From Erythrobacter oryzae (lineage in GTDB: Bacteria > Pseudomonadota > Alphaproteobacteria > Sphingomonadales > Sphingomonadaceae), in assembly GCF_030271515.1 (NCBI RefSeq), contig NZ_JASCXI010000005.1, forward strand, positions 1 through 64,000: DNA of 64,000 nt, read 5' to 3'. A program made the position numbers and the translations under genes. The notes below the pieces were generated by a model. That model was not told where the DNA came from and made no database searches. It saw nothing but the letters and a program-made list of their open reading frames with translations. This document shows, piece after piece, positions 26,274-34,828 of this stretch; within the stretch, counting starts at the first letter, position 1; every line of letters begins with the position of its first letter.

Positions 26274-27247
26274 TCCATCGCTCCTATCGCCGCGCGTGCC
26301 GCCGCGAGCCGCGCTTCGCCTTGCCCGGAAACCCGTGCGAAGGGCACGCCGGCATCGACCAGCACCTGTTCCACGATCATTGCGAACCTGTGACGGTCGG
26401 CGGAATCGCTGAAAAAGCGGGTGCCGTCGTCGACCCAGGGGAGGTCGGGCTCGAACAGCAGGTAGAGGTCGCACTTTGCGGCCTGCATCAGCGCGGCGGG
26501 GCGTGTCCCCAGCAGCATTTCGGCCCACGCGGCGGTCATCAGCGCGTCGGTATCGGCGATCAGCAGCGGCCCGGCGTAAGGCGCGGCGGCGGCGATCATA
26601 GCGGTCTGGGCGCGGCCGATGAGGAGGAGGTCGTCAAGGGTGAGCGGGCCTTCATGCACCTCGCAATGGCTGCGACCATATTCGCCCACGGTGAGCGCGC
26701 CGGTCTCGGCGGCGAGGGCGGCGGCGAGGGTGGACTTGCCGGTGCTCTCGGCCCCGTGGAGGCAGACGGTGCGGCGGTAATGGGCCTGCACGGGCGCGGG
26801 GAGGTAGCGCCAATGCGCTGCCGGATCGGCGCGGATCGCGCTGGCCGAGAGGCCCGCGACGGGATCGTCCGACAGGCCCAGCACCCGGCCGCCCAGAGGG
26901 ACGAAGAACCCGCCCACCTGCCGCGCCAGCTCCGCCCCGTAATCCTCGCCCGCGAAGAGGTAGTCGATGGGTTCGGGGTGCACCTCCGCGACAATGGCGC
27001 GCCAGATCGGCCAGAAATCGGCGCTGTCTTCTGGGGCCTGCGGGACGACTGCGCCGTGGCCGACCACGCGGCAATCGGGGGCCAGCGCGCGCATCCATTG
27101 GAGGCGCGTCTCGCCCGGGATCGGATCGTCCGGCAGCCAGCACACCAGCACCGTCAGCTCGTCCACCAGCGCGCGCGCGGCGCGGATCAGCGACAGGTGC
27201 CCGGCGTGCGGGGGCATGAACTTGCCGAGGAGGAAGCCGCGCTTCAC
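26270..27247 (-). CDS. nadR: NadR-like bifunctional NMN adenylyltransferase / ribosylnicotinamide kinase
   Basis: A 325-aa protein for salvage of nicotinamide riboside to NAD. The N-terminal nucleotidyltransferase has GKFMPPHAGH and the LSASAIR signature. The C-terminal kinase has a P-loop GAESTGKST and a downstream DTDALMTAAW. The HTH repressor domain of enterobacterial NadR is absent. The GTG at 27247 overlaps the pnuC stop (GTGA), indicating translational coupling with the transporter that supplies its substrate. Confidence 0.9.
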   Translation of the reverse strand: MKRGFLLGKFMPPHAGHLSLIRAARALVDELTVLVCWLPDDPIPGETRLQWMRALAPDCRVVGHGAVVPQAPEDSADFWPIWRAIVAEVHPEPIDYLFAGEDYGAELARQVGGFFVPLGGRVLGLSDDPVAGLSASAIRADPAAHWRYLPAPVQAHYRRTVCLHGAESTGKSTLAAALAAETGALTVGEYGRSHCEVHEGPLTLDDLLLIGRAQTAMIAAAAPYAGPLLIADTDALMTAAWAEMLLGTRPAALMQAAKCDLYLLFEPDLPWVDDGTRFFSDSADRHRFAMIVEQVLVDAGVPFARVSGQGEARLAAARAAIGAME

Positions 27248-27819
27248 GCTTCCACCGCCGCGCCGCTGCGCGCCGCCTTGGTCCATTCCCTCAGGCCCGC
27301 CACCGCGAGCACGAGGAACACCACATAGAGCCCGGCGGTGAGATAAAGCTCGCGGTTGATATAGACCCCCACCGACAGCACGTCGATCGCGATCCACAGC
27401 GCCCAATTCTCGACCCGGCGCATCGCCAGCAGCACCTGCGCGACGACGCTCGCTCCGGCGATGGCGGCATCGGCAAAGGGCAGGGCGGCATTGGTCCAGG
27501 TCGCCATCGCCCAGCCGATCGCGAGGCTCGAGGCGGCGACCAGCGCCAGCGCGGCGACGCGCGCGGGCCAGCCCATCCATTCGACTTCGACCATCCGCGC
27601 CAAGCCCCCGGCGCGGGCCCACAGCCACCAGCCCCAGCCCTGCACGACGAAGAAGAACACCTGCAAGCCCGCCTCGCCATAGAGTCGCGCCTCACGGAAG
27701 ATGACGAAGTAGAGCGCGACCATCGCCATGCCGAAGGGGTAGTTCCAGATCGAGCGGCGCACCAGCAGGCCGACATTCGCGATGCCGAGCACGACGGCGA
27801 TGATCTCGAGCGGGTTCAT
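27244..27819 (-). CDS. pnuC: Nicotinamide riboside transporter
   Basis: A 191-aa inner-membrane protein with about seven helices. It carries the family motifs WNYPFGMAMVALYFVIF, GWGWWLWARAG and ENWALWIAIDVLSVGVYI. It takes up nicotinamide riboside by facilitated diffusion; phosphorylation by the co-encoded NadR traps it. First gene of pnuC-nadR-GDPD, all joined by 4-bp overlaps. Confidence 0.94.
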   Translation of the reverse strand: MNPLEIIAVVLGIANVGLLVRRSIWNYPFGMAMVALYFVIFREARLYGEAGLQVFFFVVQGWGWWLWARAGGLARMVEVEWMGWPARVAALALVAASSLAIGWAMATWTNAALPFADAAIAGASVVAQVLLAMRRVENWALWIAIDVLSVGVYINRELYLTAGLYVVFLVLAVAGLREWTKAARSGAAVEA

Positions 27820-27838
27820 TTTGTGCGTGGAGTTGGGC

Positions 27839-28189
27839 TCAGCCGAGCGCGGCGGCCCATTCGTCGGGCTTGAAGCCCACGAGAATGCCGCCCGCGTGTT
27901 CGGCGATGGGCCGCTTTATGACACTGGGGTTGGCGGCCAGCAGAGCGGGCGCGGTGGCGGCATCGGCGGCACGGGCCTTGTCGTCCTCGGACAGCGCGCG
28001 GAAGGTGGTGCCCTTGCGGTTGACCACGAGATCGAGCCCGGCGGCAGCGATCCAGCCCGCGATGCGCTCCGGATCGGCGCCCTCCTTCTTGTAATCGTGG
28101 AAGATGTAGGCGCGGCCCTGCGCGTCGAGCCACGTGCGCGCCTTCTTCACCGTGTCGCAGTTGGGGATGCCGTAAAGGTGGATCGTCAT
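27839..28189 (-). CDS. ArsC/Spx-family YffB-like protein
   Basis: A 116-aa thioredoxin-fold protein. IPNCDTVKKARTWL holds the single N-terminal Cys; RKGTTFRAL and NPSVIKRPI follow in family order. The second Cys of Spx is missing, and the sequence matches the YffB branch, whose role is unknown (a glutathione-dependent thiol reductase has been proposed). It lies 19 bp upstream of pnuC on the same strand and may share its transcript. Confidence 0.85.
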   Translation of the reverse strand: MTIHLYGIPNCDTVKKARTWLDAQGRAYIFHDYKKEGADPERIAGWIAAAGLDLVVNRKGTTFRALSEDDKARAADAATAPALLAANPSVIKRPIAEHAGGILVGFKPDEWAAALG

Positions 28190-28277
28190 TGCAATTCCGT
28201 TGCTTGCCTCAATTTGCCGTCTTGACGGGCCGGGGCCCGGAGTGGGACGTGTTTGGCGATCAATCGCGGGGGTGGCA

Positions 28278-28697
28278 ATGGCGATCTGGGATGCGGACCT
28301 TTCGACGCGCGGCGGAGCGGAAACCGCTGCCGATCAGGGCGGGCTGGCGTGCTTCATCACGGCCGGGCTGACGGTGCTGAGCGCGCTGTTCTACGGCGGG
28401 ATGGCGGGCTTCGACACCTTGGAGGGTCAGGTCACCGCAGGGATGATCGGCCTTCAGGCGCTGATCGCGCTCATCGCGGGGTTCCGGCTGAAGGCGGGCA
28501 AGGGCGTGTTCTGGGGCGGCGCCGTGGCGGCGATGCTGGTGCTCGAGATCTTCAACAAGCTGCTGACGCTAACCGGGCTGGGCGGGTTGGTGCTCAACCT
28601 GTTCTTTCTGGTGATGGTGGTGCAGGGCGTGCGCGGCGCTTGGGCGCTGCGTCGCGGCACCGGATTCGGCGACGACGACCTCGAGGTCTTCGAATAG
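28278..28697 (+). CDS. Four-helix membrane protein of unknown function (139 aa)
   Basis: Four hydrophobic segments are visible (CFITAGLTVLSALFYGGMAGF; GMIGLQALIALIAGF; GVFWGGAVAAMLVLEIF; GLVLNLFFLVMVVQGV), with a charged N-terminus and an acidic C-terminal tail (GDDDLEVFE). No family recognised. The start at 28278 follows GGGGGTGG. It ends one base before the convergent ruvC stop. Confidence 0.75.
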   Translation: MAIWDADLSTRGGAETAADQGGLACFITAGLTVLSALFYGGMAGFDTLEGQVTAGMIGLQALIALIAGFRLKAGKGVFWGGAVAAMLVLEIFNKLLTLTGLGGLVLNLFFLVMVVQGVRGAWALRRGTGFGDDDLEVFE

Positions 28698-29171
28698 TCA
28701 GCCCCGCGGCGCGAGATGCGCGTCGGCGATGGCGACTGCCAGCGCATCCGCCGCATCGCTCCCGGCGATCTGCACCCCGGGGAGCAGCACCTTGACCATC
28801 GCGGCGACCTGCGCCTTTTCCGCCGCGCCGGTGCCGGTGACCGCCTTCTTGACCAGCCGCGCGGCGTGTTCGTTGACCGTCAGCCCCGCCGCCCCGCACG
28901 CCGCCAGCACGCTCCCGCGCGCCTGCGCAAGCTTGAGGGTCGACTGCGGGTTCTTGTTGACGAAAATCTCCTCCGCCGCCGCGCGGTCGGGGCGGTGAGC
29001 GGCGATCACTTCGGCGAGGCCCGCCTGAAGCGCCGCCAGCCGCTCCGCCATCGGGGCGGCGGGGTCGGTCTTGATCTGGCCATTGGCGACATGGCTGAGC
29101 CGCGCGCCCTCAACGCGGATCACGCCCCAGCCGGTCGAGGACAGCGATGGGTCGAGGCCGAGGATCAGCAT
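28698..29171 (-). CDS. ruvC: Crossover junction endodeoxyribonuclease RuvC
   Basis: A 157-aa Holliday junction resolvase. The catalytic acids are Asp7 (ILGLDPSLSSTGWG), a Glu in AAAEEIFVNKNPQSTLKLAQARG, and the Asp pair in GSDAADALAVAIADAH. Length and order are canonical. It follows yebC on the same strand, a common arrangement; ruvA and ruvB are not in the window. Confidence 0.97.
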   Translation of the reverse strand: MLILGLDPSLSSTGWGVIRVEGARLSHVANGQIKTDPAAPMAERLAALQAGLAEVIAAHRPDRAAAEEIFVNKNPQSTLKLAQARGSVLAACGAAGLTVNEHAARLVKKAVTGTGAAEKAQVAAMVKVLLPGVQIAGSDAADALAVAIADAHLAPRG

Positions 29172-29175
29172 CGCC

Positions 29176-29268
29176 TTACAACCCGATCGTCAGGCCGAGG
29201 CGCCAGGCGGCGGCCAGCAGGAAGGCGCTGCCGAGGGCAATCGCCAGAAGCCATTCCCGGAAGGTCAG
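29176..29268 (-). CDS. Possible 30-aa membrane microprotein between yebC and ruvC
   Basis: A CTG codon overlaps the yebC stop (CTGA) and opens a 30-codon frame ending in TAA, 4 nt before the ruvC ATG. It would encode [20 protein letters not shown] and then [10 protein letters not shown]: a short amphipathic start and one hydrophobic helix, as in many single-span microproteins. There is no ATG, GTG or TTG, so this rests on a rare start codon and could be chance. Confidence 0.25.
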   Translation of the reverse strand: MTFREWLLAIALGSAFLLAAAWRLGLTIGL

Positions 29269-30008
29269 CCGAGCTTCTCCATCACCTCGTCGGAGATTTC
29301 GTAATTGCCCCACACGGTCTGGACGTCGTCATCGTCCTCAAGCGTGTCGATCAGCTTCATCAGCGTGGCGGCCGTGGCTTCATCGGCTTCCACCGTCAGC
29401 ACCGGCTTCCACGCCAGCTTCACATTGTCCGCCGGGCCGAGCACCTTTTCGAGCTCGCCCGCCACGCCGTGCAGGTCTTCGGCGGCGGTCCAGATGGTGT
29501 GGCCGTCCTCGGAGCTTTCGACATCATCCGCGCCCGCCTCGATCGCAGCCTCGAGGACCTTCTCCTCGTCGCCCGCAGCGGCGGAGTATTCGATCAGCCC
29601 GCGGCGTTCGAAACCATGCGAAACCGAGCCTTCGCTGCCCAGATTCCCGCCGTTCTTGCTGAAGGCGGTGCGGACATTGGTCGCGGTGCGGTTGCGGTTG
29701 TCGGTCAGCGCCTCGACGATCAGCGCCACGCCGCCCGGGCCATAACCCTCGTAGCGCATCTCGATATAATCCTCGCCGCCCGCCTGCGCGGCCTTGTCGA
29801 TCGCGCGCTGGATATTGTCCTTGGGCATCGACTGCGCCTTGGCGGCGTTAACCGCGAGGCGCAGGCGCGGGTTCATGTCGGGATCGGGCATGCCCATCTT
29901 GGCCGCCACGGTGATCTCGCGCGAGAGCTTGGAGAACATCGCCGCGCGTTTCTTGTCCTGCGCGCCCTTGCGATGCATGATGTTCTTGAACTTGGAATGG
30001 CCTGCCAT
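29265..30008 (-). CDS. yebC: YebC/PmpR family transcriptional or translation-linked regulator
   Basis: A 247-aa protein with the family start [21 protein letters not shown] and the middle [23 protein letters not shown]. YebC proteins were described as DNA-binding regulators (PmpR); more recent work links relatives to translation of difficult motifs. Length is standard. It lies upstream of ruvC in the usual order and overlaps the start of the divergent CPBP protease gene by one base. Confidence 0.96.
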   Translation of the reverse strand: MAGHSKFKNIMHRKGAQDKKRAAMFSKLSREITVAAKMGMPDPDMNPRLRLAVNAAKAQSMPKDNIQRAIDKAAQAGGEDYIEMRYEGYGPGGVALIVEALTDNRNRTATNVRTAFSKNGGNLGSEGSVSHGFERRGLIEYSAAAGDEEKVLEAAIEAGADDVESSEDGHTIWTAAEDLHGVAGELEKVLGPADNVKLAWKPVLTVEADEATAATLMKLIDTLEDDDDVQTVWGNYEISDEVMEKLG

Positions 30009-30793
30009 TGGATGACTTCACCGGAAATGTTGGAGATACGGGCGCGGGCCTTACTCCGGCAGGCGCGGGGGACGCAAGGGCGCGTGCGCTGAGCTTGCGC
30101 GCGGGGGCAGCCGAGGCGGCGCGCTTCCTGCTGCGCCCGAGCTACGCCGCGCAGCTCGTGGCATCGCCGGGCGAGCGGGCGCGCGTGCTGCTGGCGGCGG
30201 GCGCGGTGCACTTGGTGCTGCTCGTCGCCGTGGTCGGCCCGCTGTGGCTGGCGAGCCGCAGCGCCGGGGTGCTGCCTACGCCCGACGCCGAGGCGAAGGG
30301 CCTCGCGACCAGCCCGCTCGCCTTCCTCGTGATCGCCCCGCTGCTCGAGGAGCTGGTGTTCCGCGGCTGGCTCTCCGGGAGCGTTGCGGCCCTGCGCTTT
30401 GCCGCCTGCGGCTTTGCGGCGATGGCGCTGATGCTGGCGGGGGTGGCGCTGGTGCCCGAGCATGGCCGGATGCTGGCATGGGCGGGCGCGGGCGTGGCGC
30501 TGGCGGGCCTCGTCCACTGGAGCCTGACCCAAGCGCGCGCCGATGCCCGCACAGTGCCCCCCGCCTTCATCCGCCATTTCGCCGTGATCGTGTGGGCACA
30601 GGCGCTGCTGTTCGGCGCGATCCACCTCGGCAATTACGCCGCTCTGGCGAGTCCGCTGGGCGTTGCCGTAGTGCTGCCGCAGGTGCTGGGCGGGCTGCTG
30701 CTCGCCTTCATCCGCACCCGCGCGGGGCTGGCGACGGGGATGGCGTACCACGCGGGATATAATGCGGTGGTGCTGGTGGTGGGGGCTATGTGA
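30008..30793 (+). CDS. CPBP-family intramembrane metalloprotease
   Basis: A 261-aa membrane protein of the CAAX-protease/bacteriocin-processing family. The metal motifs EELVFR (EExxxR), FGAIH (FxxxH) and HAGYN (HxxxN) lie in hydrophobic segments in family order, so an active glutamic-type/metal protease is expected. The substrate is unknown. The TTG at 30008 opens the frame and starts at the same base pair as the divergent yebC start; the first ~20 residues are polar and low-complexity, and an internal TTG near 30094 is an alternative start. Last core gene before the conflict-system block. Confidence 0.82.
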   Translation: MDDFTGNVGDTGAGLTPAGAGDARARALSLRAGAAEAARFLLRPSYAAQLVASPGERARVLLAAGAVHLVLLVAVVGPLWLASRSAGVLPTPDAEAKGLATSPLAFLVIAPLLEELVFRGWLSGSVAALRFAACGFAAMALMLAGVALVPEHGRMLAWAGAGVALAGLVHWSLTQARADARTVPPAFIRHFAVIVWAQALLFGAIHLGNYAALASPLGVAVVLPQVLGGLLLAFIRTRAGLATGMAYHAGYNAVVLVVGAM

Positions 30794-30809
30794 TGCGAGG
30801 GGGTGGGGG

Positions 30810-33800
30810 TCAGGATGCTAAGGGAACCCAGAAATGCCCTTCAATGAGGCTCGGTGCGCCATAGAGCTGATAGGCGGGATCAATTGCCAGTCTGACCTCG
30901 GCATAATCCGTTAAAGGATCTGCGGTCCCTACGTCCACGCGCGCTTCGCGGAGCGGAAACCGCGCGCGGGTCTCGTCCGACATCGTTTCGTCGGTGCTTA
31001 CCCACGTCTGGACCCAGTCGGTGAAGTCGGCTTGGAGGGTGGCGGTATCTGTCTTGCTGACCAACCGATCCCGGTGCATGCACATAAGGTGATGCGCGAA
31101 GCGGGCGTGGGCGAGCTCGTAATGCAAGCGCGATCCCATAGGGCTGCTGATTGGAGACGCATCGTCGACCGACCGGTAAAGCGTCTGCGCGCTGACAAAG
31201 CATGTCCGATCGGCGTCCTTTATGCCCAGCACAGGCGTAAGCCCCAGCTGTGAGAGCGCCCATTCCCGGCGATCAGTAACCATCACCTCGACATTGCGGG
31301 GCTGCACTTCCCCCTCGAATAGTGCTTCGGGCAAGTTGTCGATGATGCCGCCGCTTTCAGCTCCCTTGATGCGGACCGGCCAACCATAATCTGCGCAGGC
31401 TCGGGCAATGCAATGCCCGAGCCCCCAGGCGGCATTGATCAACACTGGGGGGGAGTTCTCGTTGAAGGAGAAGGCCTCGACCGGATTGTCGCGGTCCGAC
31501 CACTGCGGACGGCCTACTATACCCGGCAGAGTCAGGACTATATGCCGCGCCGCATCAGTGTTGCGGAACCACTCGGTATAGTTGCGACTGCCCGACAGCG
31601 TCAGCCGGTCAGGATCCAGATCGCGGGGATCGGCGAGGTTGTCCCAGCTATTCAGTTCGAGCGCTGCTGGGGCGGCTGCGGCGATGAAAGCTGTGCGGGC
31701 ATATTTGCCGATGGTGCCGAGCTGCTCGAGAATGTCGAGATCATCCTTGCCGTCGCCGAAGGCAAAGTCGCAGACTATGGCCGTGAAAGGTTCTCCGCCG
31801 CGCTGGCCGAAGACCGCTTCGTAGATGTGCCGGAACAACTCCCCTCGCGTGCCATCCGGGGCAAGCGGCGCGCGGCACCGAGATGCCGCCGACAGCTCAT
31901 ATCGAGCGATGTCGAGTACCTTGATCTTGAGGTTTGGCCCGGTCGCACTGCGGCTCAAAAGAAATTCGAGCCCACGCCATGTGCTCTCCAACCTGCGGAA
32001 ATCGGGATGGGTCATGATCTGATTGATCTGGCGTCCGATGTAATCGTCGAGCACCGAGATTGCGGCGTCGATGGTAGAGAAGGCGTCGCCATCGTTGAGG
32101 TCGGGATAGTCGGCGAGAATGGCGCAAACTTCGGCGATCGCTATTTCGATCCGGTCCTGCCGCTCTTGATCTCGCGGGGCGAATGCTACTTTCACGCGTT
32201 CGCTGATCACCTCCACAATCTGCGCAGGAAGGGGCTTTTGTTGCCGCTTGAAGGACTGCCTGCGCGAGCGCTTCCGAACATGTGGGTCGGGTTTCGTTCC
32301 CCTCGACTGACCTCCAGTCTGCCCCGAAACTTCGCCAAGTCCTTCCTCCTGAAGCGCCAACAGGCGAGCCAGAAATGCCTGATCACTTGCCAGTTGTGTT
32401 TCCGGACTGCCGCGTGGGAACCCCTCCATCGTTGCGATTGCGCCTGAGATGTCGCCTTTCAGATATTGCTCTCGGGCCAAGCGCCTTTCGCTATCGTAAC
32501 GGCGGCCGAACCGCCCGACCGTCATGGTCGACAACGCAAAAATGTAATCGTCCTTTGCAAACACATCCCGCATCAGGCTCTGGGCCCCGTCTTTCCCATC
32601 CATGAAGGCCAATAGGTCCGTTAGGCACTGGCGGGCACTGTAAAGAGACTTTATTTCGGGTACTTGCTCCATGATTTTGTCCGGCTGAAAATCAGCCATC
32701 GTTGCGAAGGAAAGGCGGCACTCACTTACCGAAACGTCTGTGATGACGTCCCGAACCATCAGATTCAGGAACGGTCGAATGCGCGACATTTGCGCATCGA
32801 GGTTGGCATAATCGACCTCGACAAACTCTCGCATTGCCAGCCGCGTGCGTCCCGGCATCCGATGCCCCCCAAGGTCAGCGATGACGCCGATGACAAAGGG
32901 AAGCTCTACCGGCCGTATCTTGCCGAACATTTCGGTTTCGTATGTAAGGTGGACGCGCGGCTTGCGCCTTTGCTGGACAAATCTCTGCGTCGGGGCGCGC
33001 ACCCTCATCCGCGTGCCGTCCTCCGCTGTGATCGTGAGATTGTCGCTCCCCGTCTCTACAAGCGTCGGCGCGTTGGCGCGCAGGGCGAGGGGGTGGGTCT
33101 GCCCGCCGTTCTCGCGCACCTCGATCACCTGCGGGAAGCGCGCCGGCAGGCTGATCCGCTGACCGTAGCGCGCCTCGCTCGCCGGGCCGAACTCGATGCC
33201 GCCTTCGACCAGCGTCACACCCAGTTCGGTTCGATCCATCGCTTCGGGGGCGAGCCAGTCGAGCCATTCGCCGAGCCTGTCGTCCGCGAGCGTGGCCAGT
33301 TGGTCGCGTTGCCCGCCGGTGCGCATCGCCGCGCCGATGCCGAGCATCCGGTATTCCTCGAGCTCGCGCACCGTCGGATCCATCCGGCCGATCGCATCGA
33401 TCGCCCAGGCGGCAAAGCCGGGACGTCCGGCATCGACCACCGTGCTCACACAGGCCCGCAGCAGCTCGCGGACCGCCGGGGTGTCGCCGCGCAGGGCGTG
33501 CCATTGCAGCAGCTCCTCGGTGCGGGCGGTGGCGGAAATGTGCTCATGACGGGCGGACACGAGCTGCCAGGCCTGTTCGAGCCGCGCGGGATCGGCAGCG
33601 AGGCGCAGGCGCAGATGGTGTGCCGCTTCCGGCCTCAGAACCAGTCGCGCGGGATTGTGATCGAGCACCAGGTCGCTGAAGTAGAGATCGGCCTCGGTCT
33701 CGGGCCCGGCGCCGGGCAAGGACAGCCGTGCCTCGCGCAGCAGCGTGCGCTCGACGGTTACCGCCAGCGAAACGATTTCGGCCAGCGCCACGGCTGCGGG

Positions 33801-33854
33801 ACGGGTCGCCGCGAGTGCCGCGATCGCGGCAGGGCCGTCGAACGGGCGGTTCAT
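30810..33854 (-). CDS. Adaptor domain fused to TssB- and TssC-like contractile sheath domains
   Basis: A 1014-aa protein in three parts. Residues 1-290 form a helical then beta-rich region (ADLYFSDLVLDHNPARLVL; later GVTLVEGGIEFGP) like adaptor regions I associate with vWA-MoxR systems. Residues ~298-435 match TssB/VipA: RVHLTYETE, VELPFVIGVIADLGG, SFATMADFQPDKIMEQVPEI, LLAFMDGK. After a basic linker (RKRSRRQSFKRQQK), residues ~545-1014 match full-length TssC/VipB: FRRLESTWRGLEFLL, WPVRIKGAESGGIIDNLPE, VMVTDRRE, AHARFAHHLMCMHRD, PAYQLYG. In T6SS these two separate proteins form the sheath. Here they are one chain, with no other T6SS gene visible. Its ATG overlaps the vWA gene stop. Cytoplasmic sheath-like assembly is inferred. 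Confidence 0.85.
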   Translation of the reverse strand: MNRPFDGPAAIAALAATRPAAVALAEIVSLAVTVERTLLREARLSLPGAGPETEADLYFSDLVLDHNPARLVLRPEAAHHLRLRLAADPARLEQAWQLVSARHEHISATARTEELLQWHALRGDTPAVRELLRACVSTVVDAGRPGFAAWAIDAIGRMDPTVRELEEYRMLGIGAAMRTGGQRDQLATLADDRLGEWLDWLAPEAMDRTELGVTLVEGGIEFGPASEARYGQRISLPARFPQVIEVRENGGQTHPLALRANAPTLVETGSDNLTITAEDGTRMRVRAPTQRFVQQRRKPRVHLTYETEMFGKIRPVELPFVIGVIADLGGHRMPGRTRLAMREFVEVDYANLDAQMSRIRPFLNLMVRDVITDVSVSECRLSFATMADFQPDKIMEQVPEIKSLYSARQCLTDLLAFMDGKDGAQSLMRDVFAKDDYIFALSTMTVGRFGRRYDSERRLAREQYLKGDISGAIATMEGFPRGSPETQLASDQAFLARLLALQEEGLGEVSGQTGGQSRGTKPDPHVRKRSRRQSFKRQQKPLPAQIVEVISERVKVAFAPRDQERQDRIEIAIAEVCAILADYPDLNDGDAFSTIDAAISVLDDYIGRQINQIMTHPDFRRLESTWRGLEFLLSRSATGPNLKIKVLDIARYELSAASRCRAPLAPDGTRGELFRHIYEAVFGQRGGEPFTAIVCDFAFGDGKDDLDILEQLGTIGKYARTAFIAAAAPAALELNSWDNLADPRDLDPDRLTLSGSRNYTEWFRNTDAARHIVLTLPGIVGRPQWSDRDNPVEAFSFNENSPPVLINAAWGLGHCIARACADYGWPVRIKGAESGGIIDNLPEALFEGEVQPRNVEVMVTDRREWALSQLGLTPVLGIKDADRTCFVSAQTLYRSVDDASPISSPMGSRLHYELAHARFAHHLMCMHRDRLVSKTDTATLQADFTDWVQTWVSTDETMSDETRARFPLREARVDVGTADPLTDYAEVRLAIDPAYQLYGAPSLIEGHFWVPLAS

Positions 33855-34828
33855 GCCGCGTCGCTCGCTCCGGCCTGTGGCCCGGACGTCGCAGCGCGGG
33901 TGCGGGCCTTGCGCAGGTCGGCACTGCGCAGTGCCTCATGCCAATGGAGGATCACCGCCGATGAGCCCATTGCCGCGGGCCAGCGGTCGGGCGGGTAGGG
34001 ATTGAGCACCAGCACGCGGCAGCCTTTTGCCGTGAGCGCATCGAGCTCGCCGGCGGGCAGCGGGAGGGAACGCGGACCGATCCCGAGGTCGCCGAGAATG
34101 ACGATCGCGTCACCGGCCTGGACCTCGCCGAGTCCGGCCCCTTCCGCGGCGCGGGGATCGCGCGGGCCCCAGACGATCGACCCGGCAAAGCGCAGGACCC
34201 TGATCCGCTCGTGCCCGACCGCGCGGCGCAGCGCGGCGGCGAAAGCCAGCTGGTCGGCTGCGAAGGGATCCATCCCGGGTCCCGCGTCGAGCAGCAGCAG
34301 GATCCGGGCGGGAAGATGACTGGCAGCGCGGCGCGGCAGGCGGCCAATCTGGCGTCCGCGCGCGACCTGATCGACCAATCGCGCCAGATCGAGCGGCCCT
34401 GTCGCAGCCTTGCGTGCGGTCAGCTCCAGCAGGAGCGAGCGGCGCGAGGCGAGCGGGAGCAGGCATGGCTGTGCACCTGCGGGACGCGCGGGGAGGGATT
34501 TGGGGCGCGCTTCGGGCAGGGGCGGCGCCGGGATGGTGTGTTTTCCCAGCCATTGCGGCCGGGCGGTGGGCTGCGCCTCGAGTTGCTCGATTTCGGTCGG
34601 CCGTGGTTCCGGACGCTGCGGTGCCGGTTGGGGACGTCCGGGCTCGCTGCGGCGCGGCGGCGCGAGGGGCGGCGAGGCGGAGTTTGCAGCGGGCGCAGGA
34701 CGCTCTTCGCGCTGCTCGACAAGCTCTACCCTGAAGCCTGCGCAGATCGCGATGCGCGCGGCGCTGCTGGATGGCCGCAGCCGTTCCAGAGCGCGCAGGG
34801 CGCCAGCAAGATCGGCGACAAGGCTCAC
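33851..34828 (-). CDS. Degenerate von Willebrand factor A-like protein
   Basis: A 325-aa protein. The N-terminal ~60 residues are followed by a long Pro-rich linker, then from about residue 190 a vWA-like Rossmann domain: ARILLLLDAGPGMDPF, RIRVLRFAGSIVWGP, DAIVILGDLGIG, CRVLVLNPYPPDRW. The MIDAS DxSxS reads DAGPG, so metal binding is probably lost. vWA proteins paired with MoxR ATPases act as adaptors in metal insertion, complex assembly and conflict systems. The GTG at 34828 overlaps the MoxR stop (GTGA); its own stop overlaps the sheath-fusion ATG. Tight coupling implies a fixed-ratio complex. Confidence 0.78.
   Translation of the reverse strand: MSLVADLAGALRALERLRPSSSAARIAICAGFRVELVEQREERPAPAANSASPPLAPPRRSEPGRPQPAPQRPEPRPTEIEQLEAQPTARPQWLGKHTIPAPPLPEARPKSLPARPAGAQPCLLPLASRRSLLLELTARKAATGPLDLARLVDQVARGRQIGRLPRRAASHLPARILLLLDAGPGMDPFAADQLAFAAALRRAVGHERIRVLRFAGSIVWGPRDPRAAEGAGLGEVQAGDAIVILGDLGIGPRSLPLPAGELDALTAKGCRVLVLNPYPPDRWPAAMGSSAVILHWHEALRSADLRKARTRAATSGPQAGASDAA

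Noticed and set aside
30810-33854. Part of a complete type VI secretion system
   Set aside because: Only TssB/TssC-like domains are present. No TssA, E-G, J-M, Hcp, VgrG or ClpV is visible in the window; neighbours are vWA, MoxR, TIR and STAND genes.
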